64,000 nucleotides of DNA. Source: Pseudoalteromonas sp. A601. GTDB taxonomy: Bacteria > Pseudomonadota > Gammaproteobacteria > Enterobacterales > Alteromonadaceae. The stretch is taken from the NCBI RefSeq assembly GCF_002165575.1, contig NZ_MXQF01000017.1, forward strand, positions 44,671 to 108,670, written 5' to 3'. This document shows positions 16,211 to 25,418 of the stretch, piece by piece. The stretch's first letter is position 1. Every line of letters begins with the position of its first letter. The position numbers and the translations under genes are program-made. The notes under the pieces are model-generated. The model saw only the letters and a list, made by a program, of their open reading frames with translations. It did not search any database and was not told the origin of the DNA.

Positions 16211-18511
16211 ATGCGTATACTCACCAAATCAACTATTGCACTGACTATTGCCTCTTCTCTCGCCAATTTAGCTGTTGCTGATGATTCAGCCATCGAAAAA
16301 ATCATGGTTAAAGGCCAAAAGATAGACCGAACATTACAAGACACCCCCGCTAGTGTGGCGGTTATTACAAGCCAAACGATTGAGCGAGAAAACCTGAATG
16401 ACTTTTACGACGTACTAGCACGCACACCAAATGCATCAGGTACTGATGGTTCAGGTTTTAATATTCGCGGTATTGATGCATTTGGTGTAACTGATGGTGG
16501 AACGGGTGGGCTTGCTAGTGTTTATGTAGATGGTGCGCCAGTGCCGTATCGTATTATGCAACAAGGGGCTTTTTCAACATGGGATATAAGCCAAGTCGAA
16601 ATACTACGTGGTCCACAATCGACTTTACAAGGGCGTAACTCACTTGCCGGTGCTGTGGTAATGAAAACCCGTGATGCTGTACAAGAATATGATTTTAAAG
16701 GCCGTATTGGCATGGGTGAATACGGCACAAAAGAAGCGGCCGTAGCGTTTGGCGGCGGCTTAATTGAAGATGAGTTAGCATTTCGTATCAGCGCAGAAAA
16801 GCGTGACTTTGACGGCTACAACACAAATGTGGCTAGCGGTGAAGAGTCTGACTTTGATAACAATGAATTTTATCGCGCAAAATTACGCTATACCCCTTCA
16901 GCTCTACCAGAATTTGAAGCCCAACTAAGCTTTATGCACAGTGAAAACGAAAAAGGCGTTGATTGGGTAATGGAACAAAGCGGCCATGAAAATTACCCAA
17001 TCAATAATATTTATGATGATCGTTTTGTCTATTTAGATTCCCCTACCTTTGAATCCACAGAGGCTGATTTATACATACTAAACCTTGATTATGATATCTC
17101 TGATGAGTGGTCATTCTCTTCAATCTCAACTTATTCAGACGCTGTATATGGCTATGAGTGGGATGGCGATGCAAGCATGCAAGAACCTAAATCTATTCTG
17201 ACAGATACGCGTACTGATAAAACCACTACCCAAGAGGTGCGTTTTACCTATGAGGGCGAAAAACTCTCAGGCCTTATTGGCGTTTATTATTCAGATTTAG
17301 ATGTATTTGATAGCAGCGGCGGTGAGCGCGGGATCACATTTGAACAACTGGGTGTACGTTCATTATTAACGGCACCAGCACAATACGGTGGTTTAGGCTT
17401 ATCTGGCGCTTTAGCGGATCAAGTTTTACAGTTCTACACTGGCGCAGATCCTGTTTATATTGGGCAAAGCTCTGATTTTACGCAAAAGGTAAAGACTAAA
17501 GCCTTGTTTGCAGATTTTACCTATGAAATAAACGACGCTTGGGATATTTTTGCAGGCCTGCGCTACGATAAAGAAGAGCAAGCGAACGGTACTAATGCCG
17601 ATATTTACATCACGGAGCAGACACAAAACGCCCTACCACAGCCTGAAAGCTTTGCTGCTGATCCTATGCTTGCACAACTAATTGCTGGGATTAACATGCA
17701 ATTATACGCTATGGCGGATGGTGCATCAGGTGACGAACCTGTTGAAGATGCAACATTTGATGCATGGTTACCTAAAGTTGGCACAACCTATCGCTTCAAC
17801 CAGGACGTATCAACGAGCTTCACCATTCAAAAAGGCTATCGTTCAGGGGGAGTTGGTACCAACATAGCACAAGCGACACCTTTTACTTTCGACCCTGAAT
17901 ACACTTGGAATTACGAACTCGCTTTTCGCTCTGTTTGGCTAGACCAAAAACTCGTTATCAATGCCAACATGTTCTATCTTGATTGGACTGATCAACAGGT
18001 ATCCGTCTACTTATCAGGGAATCAATATGACCGTGAAACCCGCAATGTTGGTGAGTCACACGTTCAAGGTTTTGAAACTGAAATTAGCTACGAGCTAACC
18101 CCTTCAACTAATTTATATGGTGGTATTGGTTATTCTAAAACTAAGTTTGATGAATTTAGTGCAAGCTTTAATGGTGAAGAACAGGATTACAGTGGCTACT
18201 CATTTGAAGGCGCCCCAGAGTGGACCGCTTTGATTGGCTTAGATTACGCTAATGCTGATGGTTTCATCGCTAATATTAATGCTAGCTATACAGGTAGTTC
18301 ACAACGCTTAGCAACTGCTCTTGAACCCCGTAATGATGCATATTGGTTAGTTAACTCGCGTGTTGGTTATCAGTGGAGCAACTACGGGGTTTATGCCTTG
18401 ATAGATAATCTACTTGATGAGGAATATATCGCGCTTGCACCGGCTGGTTTTAGTAATCAAACACTTAGCTCTCCACGTACAGCAAGCGTACGTTTTGAGG
18501 TTAATTTCTAA
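16211..18511 (+). CDS. TonB-dependent outer-membrane receptor, siderophore type
   Basis: A 766-residue outer-membrane receptor. Residues 1-23 are a signal peptide. The plug domain (about 35-160) has IEKIMVKGQ as TonB-box region, GFNIRGID, and VEILRGPQSTLQGRNSLAGAV. The rest is a 22-strand-type beta-barrel ending in the aromatic RFEVNF. A Fur-box-like site lies immediately upstream and the next three genes form a DUF3649-PepSY-DUF3325 cassette, which usually accompanies siderophore receptors. I infer uptake of a ferric siderophore; the ligand cannot be read from sequence. The ATG at 16211 gives a normal signal peptide. Confidence 0.88.
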   Translation: MRILTKSTIALTIASSLANLAVADDSAIEKIMVKGQKIDRTLQDTPASVAVITSQTIERENLNDFYDVLARTPNASGTDGSGFNIRGIDAFGVTDGGTGGLASVYVDGAPVPYRIMQQGAFSTWDISQVEILRGPQSTLQGRNSLAGAVVMKTRDAVQEYDFKGRIGMGEYGTKEAAVAFGGGLIEDELAFRISAEKRDFDGYNTNVASGEESDFDNNEFYRAKLRYTPSALPEFEAQLSFMHSENEKGVDWVMEQSGHENYPINNIYDDRFVYLDSPTFESTEADLYILNLDYDISDEWSFSSISTYSDAVYGYEWDGDASMQEPKSILTDTRTDKTTTQEVRFTYEGEKLSGLIGVYYSDLDVFDSSGGERGITFEQLGVRSLLTAPAQYGGLGLSGALADQVLQFYTGADPVYIGQSSDFTQKVKTKALFADFTYEINDAWDIFAGLRYDKEEQANGTNADIYITEQTQNALPQPESFAADPMLAQLIAGINMQLYAMADGASGDEPVEDATFDAWLPKVGTTYRFNQDVSTSFTIQKGYRSGGVGTNIAQATPFTFDPEYTWNYELAFRSVWLDQKLVINANMFYLDWTDQQVSVYLSGNQYDRETRNVGESHVQGFETEISYELTPSTNLYGGIGYSKTKFDEFSASFNGEEQDYSGYSFEGAPEWTALIGLDYANADGFIANINASYTGSSQRLATALEPRNDAYWLVNSRVGYQWSNYGVYALIDNLLDEEYIALAPAGFSNQTLSSPRTASVRFEVNF

Positions 18512-18565
18512 AAGCAATTAATTAGGTGATAGCCATGAGGCTGTCACCTATTGGGGCAAGTTATA

Positions 18566-18853
18566 ATGAATAAAAAAAATACTTTCACAGCCACTAAACG
18601 GCGCCATTTAATGGCTTGTTTATTGGCATTAGTTACAGCTGTTGTCATGATCCCTGGCATGACAACTTACTTACCGTTTGCCATGGAAGAACAAATACTA
18701 ATACCCATCATGTTATTCCCTTTTATTTGGGCTGGATTATTTATCTATGCCTATATGGCTGAAAAAGCATGGCAGCCATGTGTGGTGATGCTGTTAATAA
18801 TTTTAAGCCATGCTGGATTAAGCTTCATGGCGTTATCAGGGGCACAAGGATGA
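18566..18853 (+). CDS. DUF3649-like small inner-membrane protein
   Basis: A 95-residue protein with three hydrophobic helices at about 16-37, 44-60 and 70-90. In position and size it matches the DUF3649 proteins that precede PepSY-TM proteins in iron-uptake operons of other proteobacteria. The ATG at 18566 is chosen over an upstream TTG at 18551. Its stop overlaps the PepSY start (ATGA), and the receptor stop lies 54 bases upstream, so receptor and cassette are likely one transcript. Function is unknown; helping reduction or release of siderophore iron is a common proposal. Confidence 0.7.
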   Translation: MNKKNTFTATKRRHLMACLLALVTAVVMIPGMTTYLPFAMEEQILIPIMLFPFIWAGLFIYAYMAEKAWQPCVVMLLIILSHAGLSFMALSGAQG

Positions 18854-20460
18854 AATCAATCTCATTAAAAAAATTATTTTTACTGCATAGTTGGGTAGGA
18901 ATAGTTACCGGTATTTTACTTTTTGTGGTGTGCTTTACAGGCGCCCTGGCTGTACTTAGCCGCCCGGAGCTAAAAATTTGGGCCAACCCTGAATTACATC
19001 AATTAAACTCCGTACCCAGTGAAAAGGTCACTGAGTTAATTAATCGCTATCATCAACAAGTCCCTCAAGAGTTTGGCGAGAACATTCACGTTTATTTACC
19101 CACCGGCCATAATACTCACCTTCTGACTATTTTATTTGAATCTCATGACGGTGATGAAAACTACGATGAAGAAGCAGCATACGCCTATCAATTCGATCCG
19201 CGTAACTTTGAATTAGTAAACGAGTACTATGGTGCAGCGGGCTATTTTTACGAGCACCGTAAAACCGATGCTCCTTCTTTTATTGGTCATTTTCATGCTG
19301 ACTTACATTTAGGCCGCCCTATTGGATTAATACTTACTGGCTTTTTAGGTTTAACCTTACTGGTATCGACAATCACAGGGTTATTTATTCATCGCCAATT
19401 GATTAAAGAACTCTTTACCTTTAGACGTAAAAAAGAGCTTGATGTAGTCGTTAATGACGCCCATAAAATCATGGGGATTTGGGGCAGTTTATTTCATGGT
19501 GTTATTGGCTTTACCGGTGCATTTTTAGGTTTAGCAACCATCATTTTACTTCCCGCAGCAGCTTTTGTCAGCTTTGGTGGCGATCAAGATAAATTGGTAG
19601 AAAAGTTTACCGCAATGCCCGAACCTATCGTAACCAATCAATATCAGGCGACCGATATCACCACAATTCTAACTGATGCGCAAAGCCGTTTTCCAAAAGC
19701 AAAAGTCATCGACTTAACCATAATGGCGCATAACGACGCCAGTGCTGAAGTGTACCTACGTTTGATTGGTGGTGAAGCTGTTGCATCTCAATTGCTGCAA
19801 TACCATGGCAATGGCGAATTTAGTAAGTCAATGAGTAGCTTTGGTGATATCCCAGGCCCTGCAATTAAAGTGTTAGAGCTGCTTTTCCCACTGCATTTTG
19901 GTAACTTTGCAGGCATCTTTGTCAAACTGATTTGGGCTTTATTAGGCTTAACAACGGCATTATTACCGCTTTCAGGCATGATGATGTGGCTTGCCAAACG
20001 CAGCCGGGGCAGCAATCCAACATTAACTCAGGTTGCTTATCAACGCTGGAATAGAGTTATTATTGGCAGCTGCGGCGGCCTTGTTTTAGCAACTGCTCTT
20101 TTATTTCCAGCACAAGTACTACTTAACAACTTTGTACCAGTGCAAATGCATAACGATTACTTTGGCCCATTATTCTTCTATTCTTGGCTTGCTTGGAGTT
20201 TACTGGCTATTTTGCCATTTAATTATCATCGCTATTTAAACGTCACAATGACCTTAACTGGTATCGCCTGCATAGCGGTATTACCTCTTAACCTTATATT
20301 CTCATCAAGTCATGCTTTTATACTCAATAACCTTTTAGTAACAGTGGTCGATATCAGTTTTTTAACCATCGGCGCCTTGATTATATTTGCTGCTCAACGC
20401 ATTAACGCTAAGCAATTTAAATTAACCGAATACGCTAACGCACAGGGAGTAACTGTATGA
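18850..20460 (+). CDS. PepSY-associated TM protein (iron-uptake type)
   Basis: A 536-residue inner-membrane protein. Helices lie at about 12-34, 158-182, 208-240, 345-375, 400-420, 430-455, 465-485 and 495-515. The first helix reads HSWVGIVTGILLFVVCFTGALAV, the typical PepSY-TM opening; the region HFHADLHLGRPIGL at about 147 is a conserved histidine-containing segment. Relatives such as FpvG/FoxB-type proteins reduce ferric siderophores at the inner membrane. The start is the ATG at 18850, overlapping the previous stop by four bases; an in-frame upstream start would lie inside that gene. The DUF3325-like gene overlaps at the end. Iron reduction is inferred from family and operon. Confidence 0.85.
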   Translation: MKSISLKKLFLLHSWVGIVTGILLFVVCFTGALAVLSRPELKIWANPELHQLNSVPSEKVTELINRYHQQVPQEFGENIHVYLPTGHNTHLLTILFESHDGDENYDEEAAYAYQFDPRNFELVNEYYGAAGYFYEHRKTDAPSFIGHFHADLHLGRPIGLILTGFLGLTLLVSTITGLFIHRQLIKELFTFRRKKELDVVVNDAHKIMGIWGSLFHGVIGFTGAFLGLATIILLPAAAFVSFGGDQDKLVEKFTAMPEPIVTNQYQATDITTILTDAQSRFPKAKVIDLTIMAHNDASAEVYLRLIGGEAVASQLLQYHGNGEFSKSMSSFGDIPGPAIKVLELLFPLHFGNFAGIFVKLIWALLGLTTALLPLSGMMMWLAKRSRGSNPTLTQVAYQRWNRVIIGSCGGLVLATALLFPAQVLLNNFVPVQMHNDYFGPLFFYSWLAWSLLAILPFNYHRYLNVTMTLTGIACIAVLPLNLIFSSSHAFILNNLLVTVVDISFLTIGALIIFAAQRINAKQFKLTEYANAQGVTV

Positions 20461-20687
20461 CATATTTTTACTTAACTCTTGGCTGTCTACTATTAGTTGC
20501 AACTAGCTTATTGCTTAGAAATGCAACTAAAGCTCAACGTCTGCTAAGTCTAGCTACATTTGTGCTTGCGCTGATTTGCTTTATCACCATTTACGGCAAT
20601 ATTGCAGGCGTTTTTGTTACAATTACCTCAGGGCTACTTTTTGGTTTGCTTACAGCCTTTATATTGGGTAAACCTAAAAACAACTAG
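20457..20687 (+). CDS. DUF3325-like small membrane protein
   Basis: A 76-residue protein with three hydrophobic helices (about 3-20, 28-45, 48-70). It overlaps the PepSY stop by ATGA and sits where DUF3325 proteins are found in DUF3649-PepSY-DUF3325 cassettes. No catalytic residues are visible. It is the last gene of the operon, followed by a hairpin. Confidence 0.65.
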   Translation: MTYFYLTLGCLLLVATSLLLRNATKAQRLLSLATFVLALICFITIYGNIAGVFVTITSGLLFGLLTAFILGKPKNN

Positions 20688-20700
20688 TATTTTACCTACT

Positions 20701-20730
20701 AAGGCCTTCAAATTGTTGTATGAGGGCCTT
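20701..20730 (+). terminator. Terminator of the PepSY operon
   Basis: AAGGCCTTCA (20701-20710), 10-base loop, TGAGGGCCTT (20721-20730): a 10-bp stem with one G-U pair, 13 bases after the last stop. Confidence 0.75.
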
Positions 20731-20776
20731 CATTTCCCCCGTAATTTAGAAAATGTATCTCACAAAAACCAATAAT

Positions 20777-20795
20777 CGTAATGATAACTCATATC
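20777..20795. promoter_or_regulatory. Fur-box-like site before the second TonB receptor
   Basis: CGTAATGATAACTCATATC agrees with the Fur consensus at about 13 of 19 positions, with AATGATAA as core. It is about 80 bases upstream of the ATG at 20875, in the expected promoter position. Confidence 0.5.
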
Positions 20796-20874
20796 AATTG
20801 TGTTAATGTGTCGGCAGTTTAATTATGCAAAAATCACAACAATATACAATCTACTCTATTACTTGGAGAACCGA

Positions 20875-22956
20875 ATGAAATTTAGCCACTTTCCCGTTGC
20901 TGCAGCAGTTATTTATGCGCTAGCCCCACATATGAGTATTGCACAGGAAGAGCCAACAGCCGAGGACACAAGCATTGAAACACTAGAAATTGTCGGTGTG
21001 CGCCAAAATCGAATTTCTGAAGGTGCGACGGGTTTAGCGCTTGAGATTGATGAAACGCCACAATCGATCAGTATTATTTCAGCTGAACAATTAAAAGATT
21101 ACGCTGCTTTTAGCATCAATGATGCCTTACGACTCGCACCAGGTATAAATGTTGAAGAGTGGGAAACAAATCGTACCAACTATACAGCTCGTGGTTTCGA
21201 AATTAAAAGTACACAAGTTGATGGCGTAGGCTTACCTAATGATTGGGGCATAGTAACGGGTGCAATGGAAGCATATGGTTACGAAAACATTGAAGTCATC
21301 CGTGGTGCAAACGGTTTATTAACCGGTGTTGGTAATGCATCTGCAACACTTAATTATGTTCGTAAAAGACCAAAAAATGAAAATGGTGGTGAAGTAGGCG
21401 TTGCAATCGGCTCATGGGACTTTAAACGTGTCCAAGCAGATTACTCTGTATTATTGACAGAGTCTGGCAGTTGGGCTGCGAGATTTGTCGCTGCCGCTGA
21501 AGATAAAGCGTCTTATTTAGATGGACTTGAAAATAGTCGTGAGTTTTTCTCTGCCATTGTTGACGGGCAATTAACAGATAACGCAACGATAACACTCGGT
21601 TACTCATACCAGGATGCCGACACCGATGGCAATACTTGGGGCGGCCTAGTTTATAATTACACTGATGGAACGCAGGCAGAGTGGGATGTAAGTGACACCA
21701 CAACTCAAGACTGGACGATGTGGGATACTGTTAATAGCTCAGCATTTATTGAGTACAATTATATTTTTGCTAACTCATGGCAGGTTCAAGCAAGCTATAA
21801 CTATCGCTCTTTTGAAGAGCAAGACAAACTCTTTTACGCCAGTGGCGCAATTGATAAAGACACAAACTTAGGTTTATCTGGTTGGCCTGGTAGATACGAC
21901 AGTGAAGTTGACTCTGATATATATGAAATCAAAGCATTTGGTGCATTTGAATTATTCGACCGCGAGCATGAAGCAAATTTTGGTGTAAGCGTAGCTAAAA
22001 GTAATGATCTAATGTATCAATATGGTTTTGATTTTGCTAATACTCAAGCGTATGGCCCGACTCCTGCATTTCCATATCAGCTAGATGCCATCCCTGAACC
22101 TGACTGGTTGCCAAAAGCAGAGTACTCAGATATTGATCAAAAATTAACTCGTTACTTTGGCTCTGCAAAAATTAACTTAACTGATTCATTATTTGCTGTT
22201 GCAGGTTTTAACTCCATCAAATTTAAACGTTCAGGAAATAATGCCGGCGCAGATATTTTAAACGAAGAAAGCGAAACTAGCCCATATGTTGGTTTAACGT
22301 ATAAAGTACATGATGACATTAACTTATACGCTAGTTACTCTGATATTTATCAACCACAAGAGCAAACTGATTTTGATGGCCAATACTTGGACCCAACAAA
22401 GGGTAAAAACTTTGAGACCGGTGTAAAAGTGCAGTGGCTTGATAATTCACTCATGACGTCGTTTGCGATATTTACAGCTGAGCAAGAAAACTTTGCCCAA
22501 TATGCCGGGACCACATCAGCTGGTATCTATTATTACGAAGGTGTGTCAGTTGAATCTAAAGGTTATGAGTTTGAAGCCGTTGGTAATATTACAGACCAAT
22601 TAAACATTGTTGCTTCCTATACTAAACTTGATGTTACTGATAAAGATGGTAACGACACCAACAAATGGGCACCACGTGATGTATTTGGCTTTTCTGTAAA
22701 TTATGCTCTATTAAATAACTTAAACGTAGGTTTTGGTGGCCGCTGGCAGTCAAAAATCGAAAGTACGGATTACAACGTAAAACAAAGCAGCTATTTGTTA
22801 CTTAACGCGTTTGCTCGTTGGGGCATTACGGAACAACTAGCCGTGCAAGCAAATGTGAATAATATCACTGATGAAAAGTACATAAACAGCCTACAAACTG
22901 TTGGCTTTTATGGTGCACCTGCTAACGCAAGTTTATCACTTACATATCAGTTTTAA
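20875..22956 (+). CDS. TonB-dependent siderophore receptor (FhuE/FpvA-like)
   Basis: A 693-residue receptor with signal peptide 1-23 (ending SIAQ). The start at 20875 follows TTGGAGAA; the longer open frame upstream is not used. The plug shows LEIVGVRQ (TonB box region), DETPQSISIIS, YTARGFEI and IEVIRGANGLLTGVGNASATLNYVRKRP, the signature of ferric-hydroxamate/pyoverdine receptors such as FhuE and FpvA. The barrel ends LSLTYQF. The Fur-like site upstream supports iron control. A LysR regulator lies downstream on the same strand. Confidence 0.9.
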   Translation: MKFSHFPVAAAVIYALAPHMSIAQEEPTAEDTSIETLEIVGVRQNRISEGATGLALEIDETPQSISIISAEQLKDYAAFSINDALRLAPGINVEEWETNRTNYTARGFEIKSTQVDGVGLPNDWGIVTGAMEAYGYENIEVIRGANGLLTGVGNASATLNYVRKRPKNENGGEVGVAIGSWDFKRVQADYSVLLTESGSWAARFVAAAEDKASYLDGLENSREFFSAIVDGQLTDNATITLGYSYQDADTDGNTWGGLVYNYTDGTQAEWDVSDTTTQDWTMWDTVNSSAFIEYNYIFANSWQVQASYNYRSFEEQDKLFYASGAIDKDTNLGLSGWPGRYDSEVDSDIYEIKAFGAFELFDREHEANFGVSVAKSNDLMYQYGFDFANTQAYGPTPAFPYQLDAIPEPDWLPKAEYSDIDQKLTRYFGSAKINLTDSLFAVAGFNSIKFKRSGNNAGADILNEESETSPYVGLTYKVHDDINLYASYSDIYQPQEQTDFDGQYLDPTKGKNFETGVKVQWLDNSLMTSFAIFTAEQENFAQYAGTTSAGIYYYEGVSVESKGYEFEAVGNITDQLNIVASYTKLDVTDKDGNDTNKWAPRDVFGFSVNYALLNNLNVGFGGRWQSKIESTDYNVKQSSYLLLNAFARWGITEQLAVQANVNNITDEKYINSLQTVGFYGAPANASLSLTYQF

Positions 22957-22970
22957 CTTCTGAAAACTTT

Positions 22971-22993
22971 TGAGGCCTCACCATGAGGCCTCA
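22971..22993 (+). terminator. Hairpin terminator after the second receptor
   Basis: TGAGGCCTCA (22971-22980), loop CCA, TGAGGCCTCA (22984-22993): both arms are self-complementary, making a perfect 10-bp stem 14 bases after the stop. Confidence 0.75.
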
Positions 22994-23127
22994 TTAGGCT
23001 AATATCTCTTTTTCTTCATTATCTGTGTGACATGCCGTTATTTAATGTAATAATTACTATAACTGTTTGATGCTATATACCCTCCCCCTTACTTGTAACT
23101 TTTTAACACTTAATAAGACGACGCTAG

Positions 23128-24024
23128 ATGAATCCTAAACTATTTCGCTCATTGAGTATCTTTGTCAGAATTGTTGAAACTGGCAGTATGAGTAAAGCAG
23201 CTCAAGAACTTGCTATGACCACGTCAGCAGTCAGTCAACAAATTAAACAAATTGAGCGTGAAATAAATTTAAGCTTATTTAACCGTAGTCCTCGTGATTT
23301 AACTCTAACAGAAGCTGGTGAACTCAATTATCAAAGCTGTTTAGCCATCCTCAGTGCAGCACAACAAACGAGTGAAAAACTACAGCTATTACAAAATAGG
23401 CCAAGTGGCCAATTAAAGCTTGTTGCTCCGGTAGGTTTCGGTGGTGGGATTTTAAGTAAGCCATTAAAACAATTAACGGATCAATATCCAGATTTCGATG
23501 TGCAACTGAGTTTATCAGATGAAGCTGTAGATATGATAAAGTCAGGGGCTGATTTAGCCATTGCAATTGGTCCAATGGAGGAATCTAACTTAGTTTCGAG
23601 GGCTTTAGCAAACTGGCCTTTAACCCTCTGTGTCAGTAAAAACCATGCTTTAGCAAATAGTTATTTACTGCCACCGAATGAACTCAGTAATTTTACTCGC
23701 ATTGCCCACACCACGGCTGAGTTTCCACTAACGAATATAAAAGATCAACAAATAGCTCAGTTACCCAAACCCCGTATTAAAGTGAATAACATGCACAGTA
23801 TCATTCAGCTAGTGTGTGATGGTGTAGGCTACGCTATTTTGCCCAAACCGGAAGTGAAAACTTTATTAGACAATGGTGAATTAATTGAAGTGTGCCCACA
23901 ATGGCAGTTGCCCAAATACGACGTACTCGCAATGACACCAAAGCGGGATATCTTAGCCGCTAAGACAACTATCGCGATTGATATTTTAAAACAGCATTTT
24001 GATGAAATTTCTGCGGCCTTATAA
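23128..24024 (+). CDS. LysR family transcriptional regulator (paralogue 1)
   Basis: A 298-residue regulator. The winged helix is at 1-62 (GSMSKAAQELAMTTSAVSQQIKQIE), and the LysR substrate-binding domain runs from about 90 to 295. It is closely similar along its length to the LysR protein at 27520-28428, sharing FNRSP, LKLVAPVGFGGG and IIQLVCDGVGYAILP. The similarity and the nearby receptor genes suggest duplication of an IrgB-like regulator of iron-uptake receptors. It follows the FhuE-like receptor at 20875, separated by a terminator. Target and effector are unknown. Confidence 0.88.
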   Translation: MNPKLFRSLSIFVRIVETGSMSKAAQELAMTTSAVSQQIKQIEREINLSLFNRSPRDLTLTEAGELNYQSCLAILSAAQQTSEKLQLLQNRPSGQLKLVAPVGFGGGILSKPLKQLTDQYPDFDVQLSLSDEAVDMIKSGADLAIAIGPMEESNLVSRALANWPLTLCVSKNHALANSYLLPPNELSNFTRIAHTTAEFPLTNIKDQQIAQLPKPRIKVNNMHSIIQLVCDGVGYAILPKPEVKTLLDNGELIEVCPQWQLPKYDVLAMTPKRDILAAKTTIAIDILKQHFDEISAAL

Positions 24025-24102
24025 CTGACACAGCAAGCGGTGTGTATCTTAGGTCTGCTTAAGTATATACTTACGCAATATTATTCTAATTAAATGTAAG
24101 CA

Positions 24103-24792
24103 ATGACAGCACCTAAAAAGAAAAGTAATTTTTTCAGTAATCTTATTTTTAATATTATTTTACCTGCGGTAATTTTAAGCCGTTTTAGTACTCCTGACAC
24201 ACTAGGTCCCGTTTGGGCTGTTGTTGTAGCCTTGGCTTTTCCACTATTATTTGGTTTATGGGAGCTAAAGCAATCCGGCAAAGTTAACTTTTTCTCTATT
24301 TTGGGAATTATCAGTGTACTACTTACTGGCGGTATTAGTTTATTTGAGCTTGACCCACAGTACATTGCGATAAAAGAAGCTATGGTGCCTGGAATTATTG
24401 GCATTATTGTGTTGATCAGCCAGTACACTCCCTACCCGCTCATCCGCAAGTTATTAATTAACCCTGAGTTGTTAGACATAGAAAAACTAACTCAGTCACT
24501 AGCGCAACAAAACAACACCGCCGTATTTGATGCAAAAATGCGTTTAGCTGGGTTTATTGTCGCCAGTGCATTCTTTTTATCAGCAACCTTAAATTACTTT
24601 TTAGCAAAAGCCATTGTAGTCAGTATGCCGGGAACTACCGCCTATGCCGAAGAGCTGGGTCGTATGACATGGTTAAGTTATCCGGTCATTGTTGCACCAA
24701 CGATGGTGTTACTCGTAGGCGCGATTATTTTTACCTTTATGCAAATAGGTAAACTCACTAAGCAGCCTATAGATGACTTTATTTTGCAGTAA
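24103..24792 (+). CDS. VC0807 family membrane protein
   Basis: A 229-residue inner-membrane protein with about six hydrophobic helices. The opening FFSNLIFNIILPAVILSRFS, followed by LGPVWAVVVALAFPLLFGLWEL and ISVLLTGGISLFEL, matches the VC0807 family, which resembles intracellular septation protein A in outline. No biochemical function is established for the family. It lies 78 bases after the LysR gene, possibly with its own promoter, and just before an RND-pump remnant. Confidence 0.75.
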   Translation: MTAPKKKSNFFSNLIFNIILPAVILSRFSTPDTLGPVWAVVVALAFPLLFGLWELKQSGKVNFFSILGIISVLLTGGISLFELDPQYIAIKEAMVPGIIGIIVLISQYTPYPLIRKLLINPELLDIEKLTQSLAQQNNTAVFDAKMRLAGFIVASAFFLSATLNYFLAKAIVVSMPGTTAYAEELGRMTWLSYPVIVAPTMVLLVGAIIFTFMQIGKLTKQPIDDFILQ

Positions 24793-24829
24793 GTGGTTGG
24801 TCAAAAGTCTTAGCGATACATTTTAATAA

Positions 24830-25363
24830 ATCGCATTACGCAATCTGCAACGTATTCTGCCGGCGGAAGGTCGTCGGCTTTTGCATGGCCAAGTGCGTGG
24901 CGTAGTTTCCAATCTATTGATCACCGTACTGGTGATGTCATTTAATTCGTTTACCACCACAGCATTAATTTTAGTCAACGCCTTGCAAGCGGCGATGCTT
25001 GGCTTATTAAGTGTATACATTGCAGACTACCCTTTCGGTTTTACCGTGATCATCGGCTTATTAGGTTTAATGGGGCTGGCAATTAACGCTGCGATCGTTA
25101 TTTTATCCGAACTTAACGCAACTAGTGCTTTAACCGATAAAAACAAGATCATTGCCGCGGTCATGACTTGCTCTCGCCATATCAGTTCAACAACTATTAC
25201 TACGGTGGGTGGCTTTTTACCGCTGATTTTAGCTGGTGGAGGCTTTTGGCCACCGTTTGCAATCACGATTGCTGGCGGTACAGTGCTAACTACTATGCTG
25301 TCATTTTATTTTGTACCTATCGCTTATTATTTACTATCAAAACGAAAGTTGCACTGTAAATAA
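24830..25363 (+). pseudogene. C-terminal remnant of an RND efflux pump (HAE1/MMPL-type inner-membrane component)
   Basis: After a stop at 24827, the frame is open for about 177 codons with no proper start; a TTG at 24881 is the first candidate. It reads as the end of an AcrB-type transporter: FNSFTTTALILVNALQAAML, PFGFTVIIGLLGLMGLAINAAIVI, and a closing WPPFAITIAGGTVLTTMLSFYFVPIAYYLL. These are helices TM8-TM12 of the roughly 1,000-residue family; all the rest is missing. Adjacent sequence shows no partner genes. It is very likely a leftover of a deletion. Confidence 0.8.
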
Positions 25364-25378
25364 GCATTCACTCGAACT

Positions 25379-25406
25379 AAACAAGGCCTCAATTGAGGCC
25401 TTGTTT
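25379..25406. terminator. Bidirectional terminator
   Basis: AAACAAGGCCTC (25379-25390), loop AATT, GAGGCCTTGTTT (25395-25406): a perfect 12-bp stem between the RND remnant and the convergent receptor gene, serving both strands. Confidence 0.8.
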
Positions 25407-25418
25407 ATGTTAAATTAC

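Noticed and set aside
18769..18849. Longer PepSY start inside the DUF3649-like gene
   Set aside because: The ATGA overlap at 18850 with a normal N-terminus is the usual arrangement.
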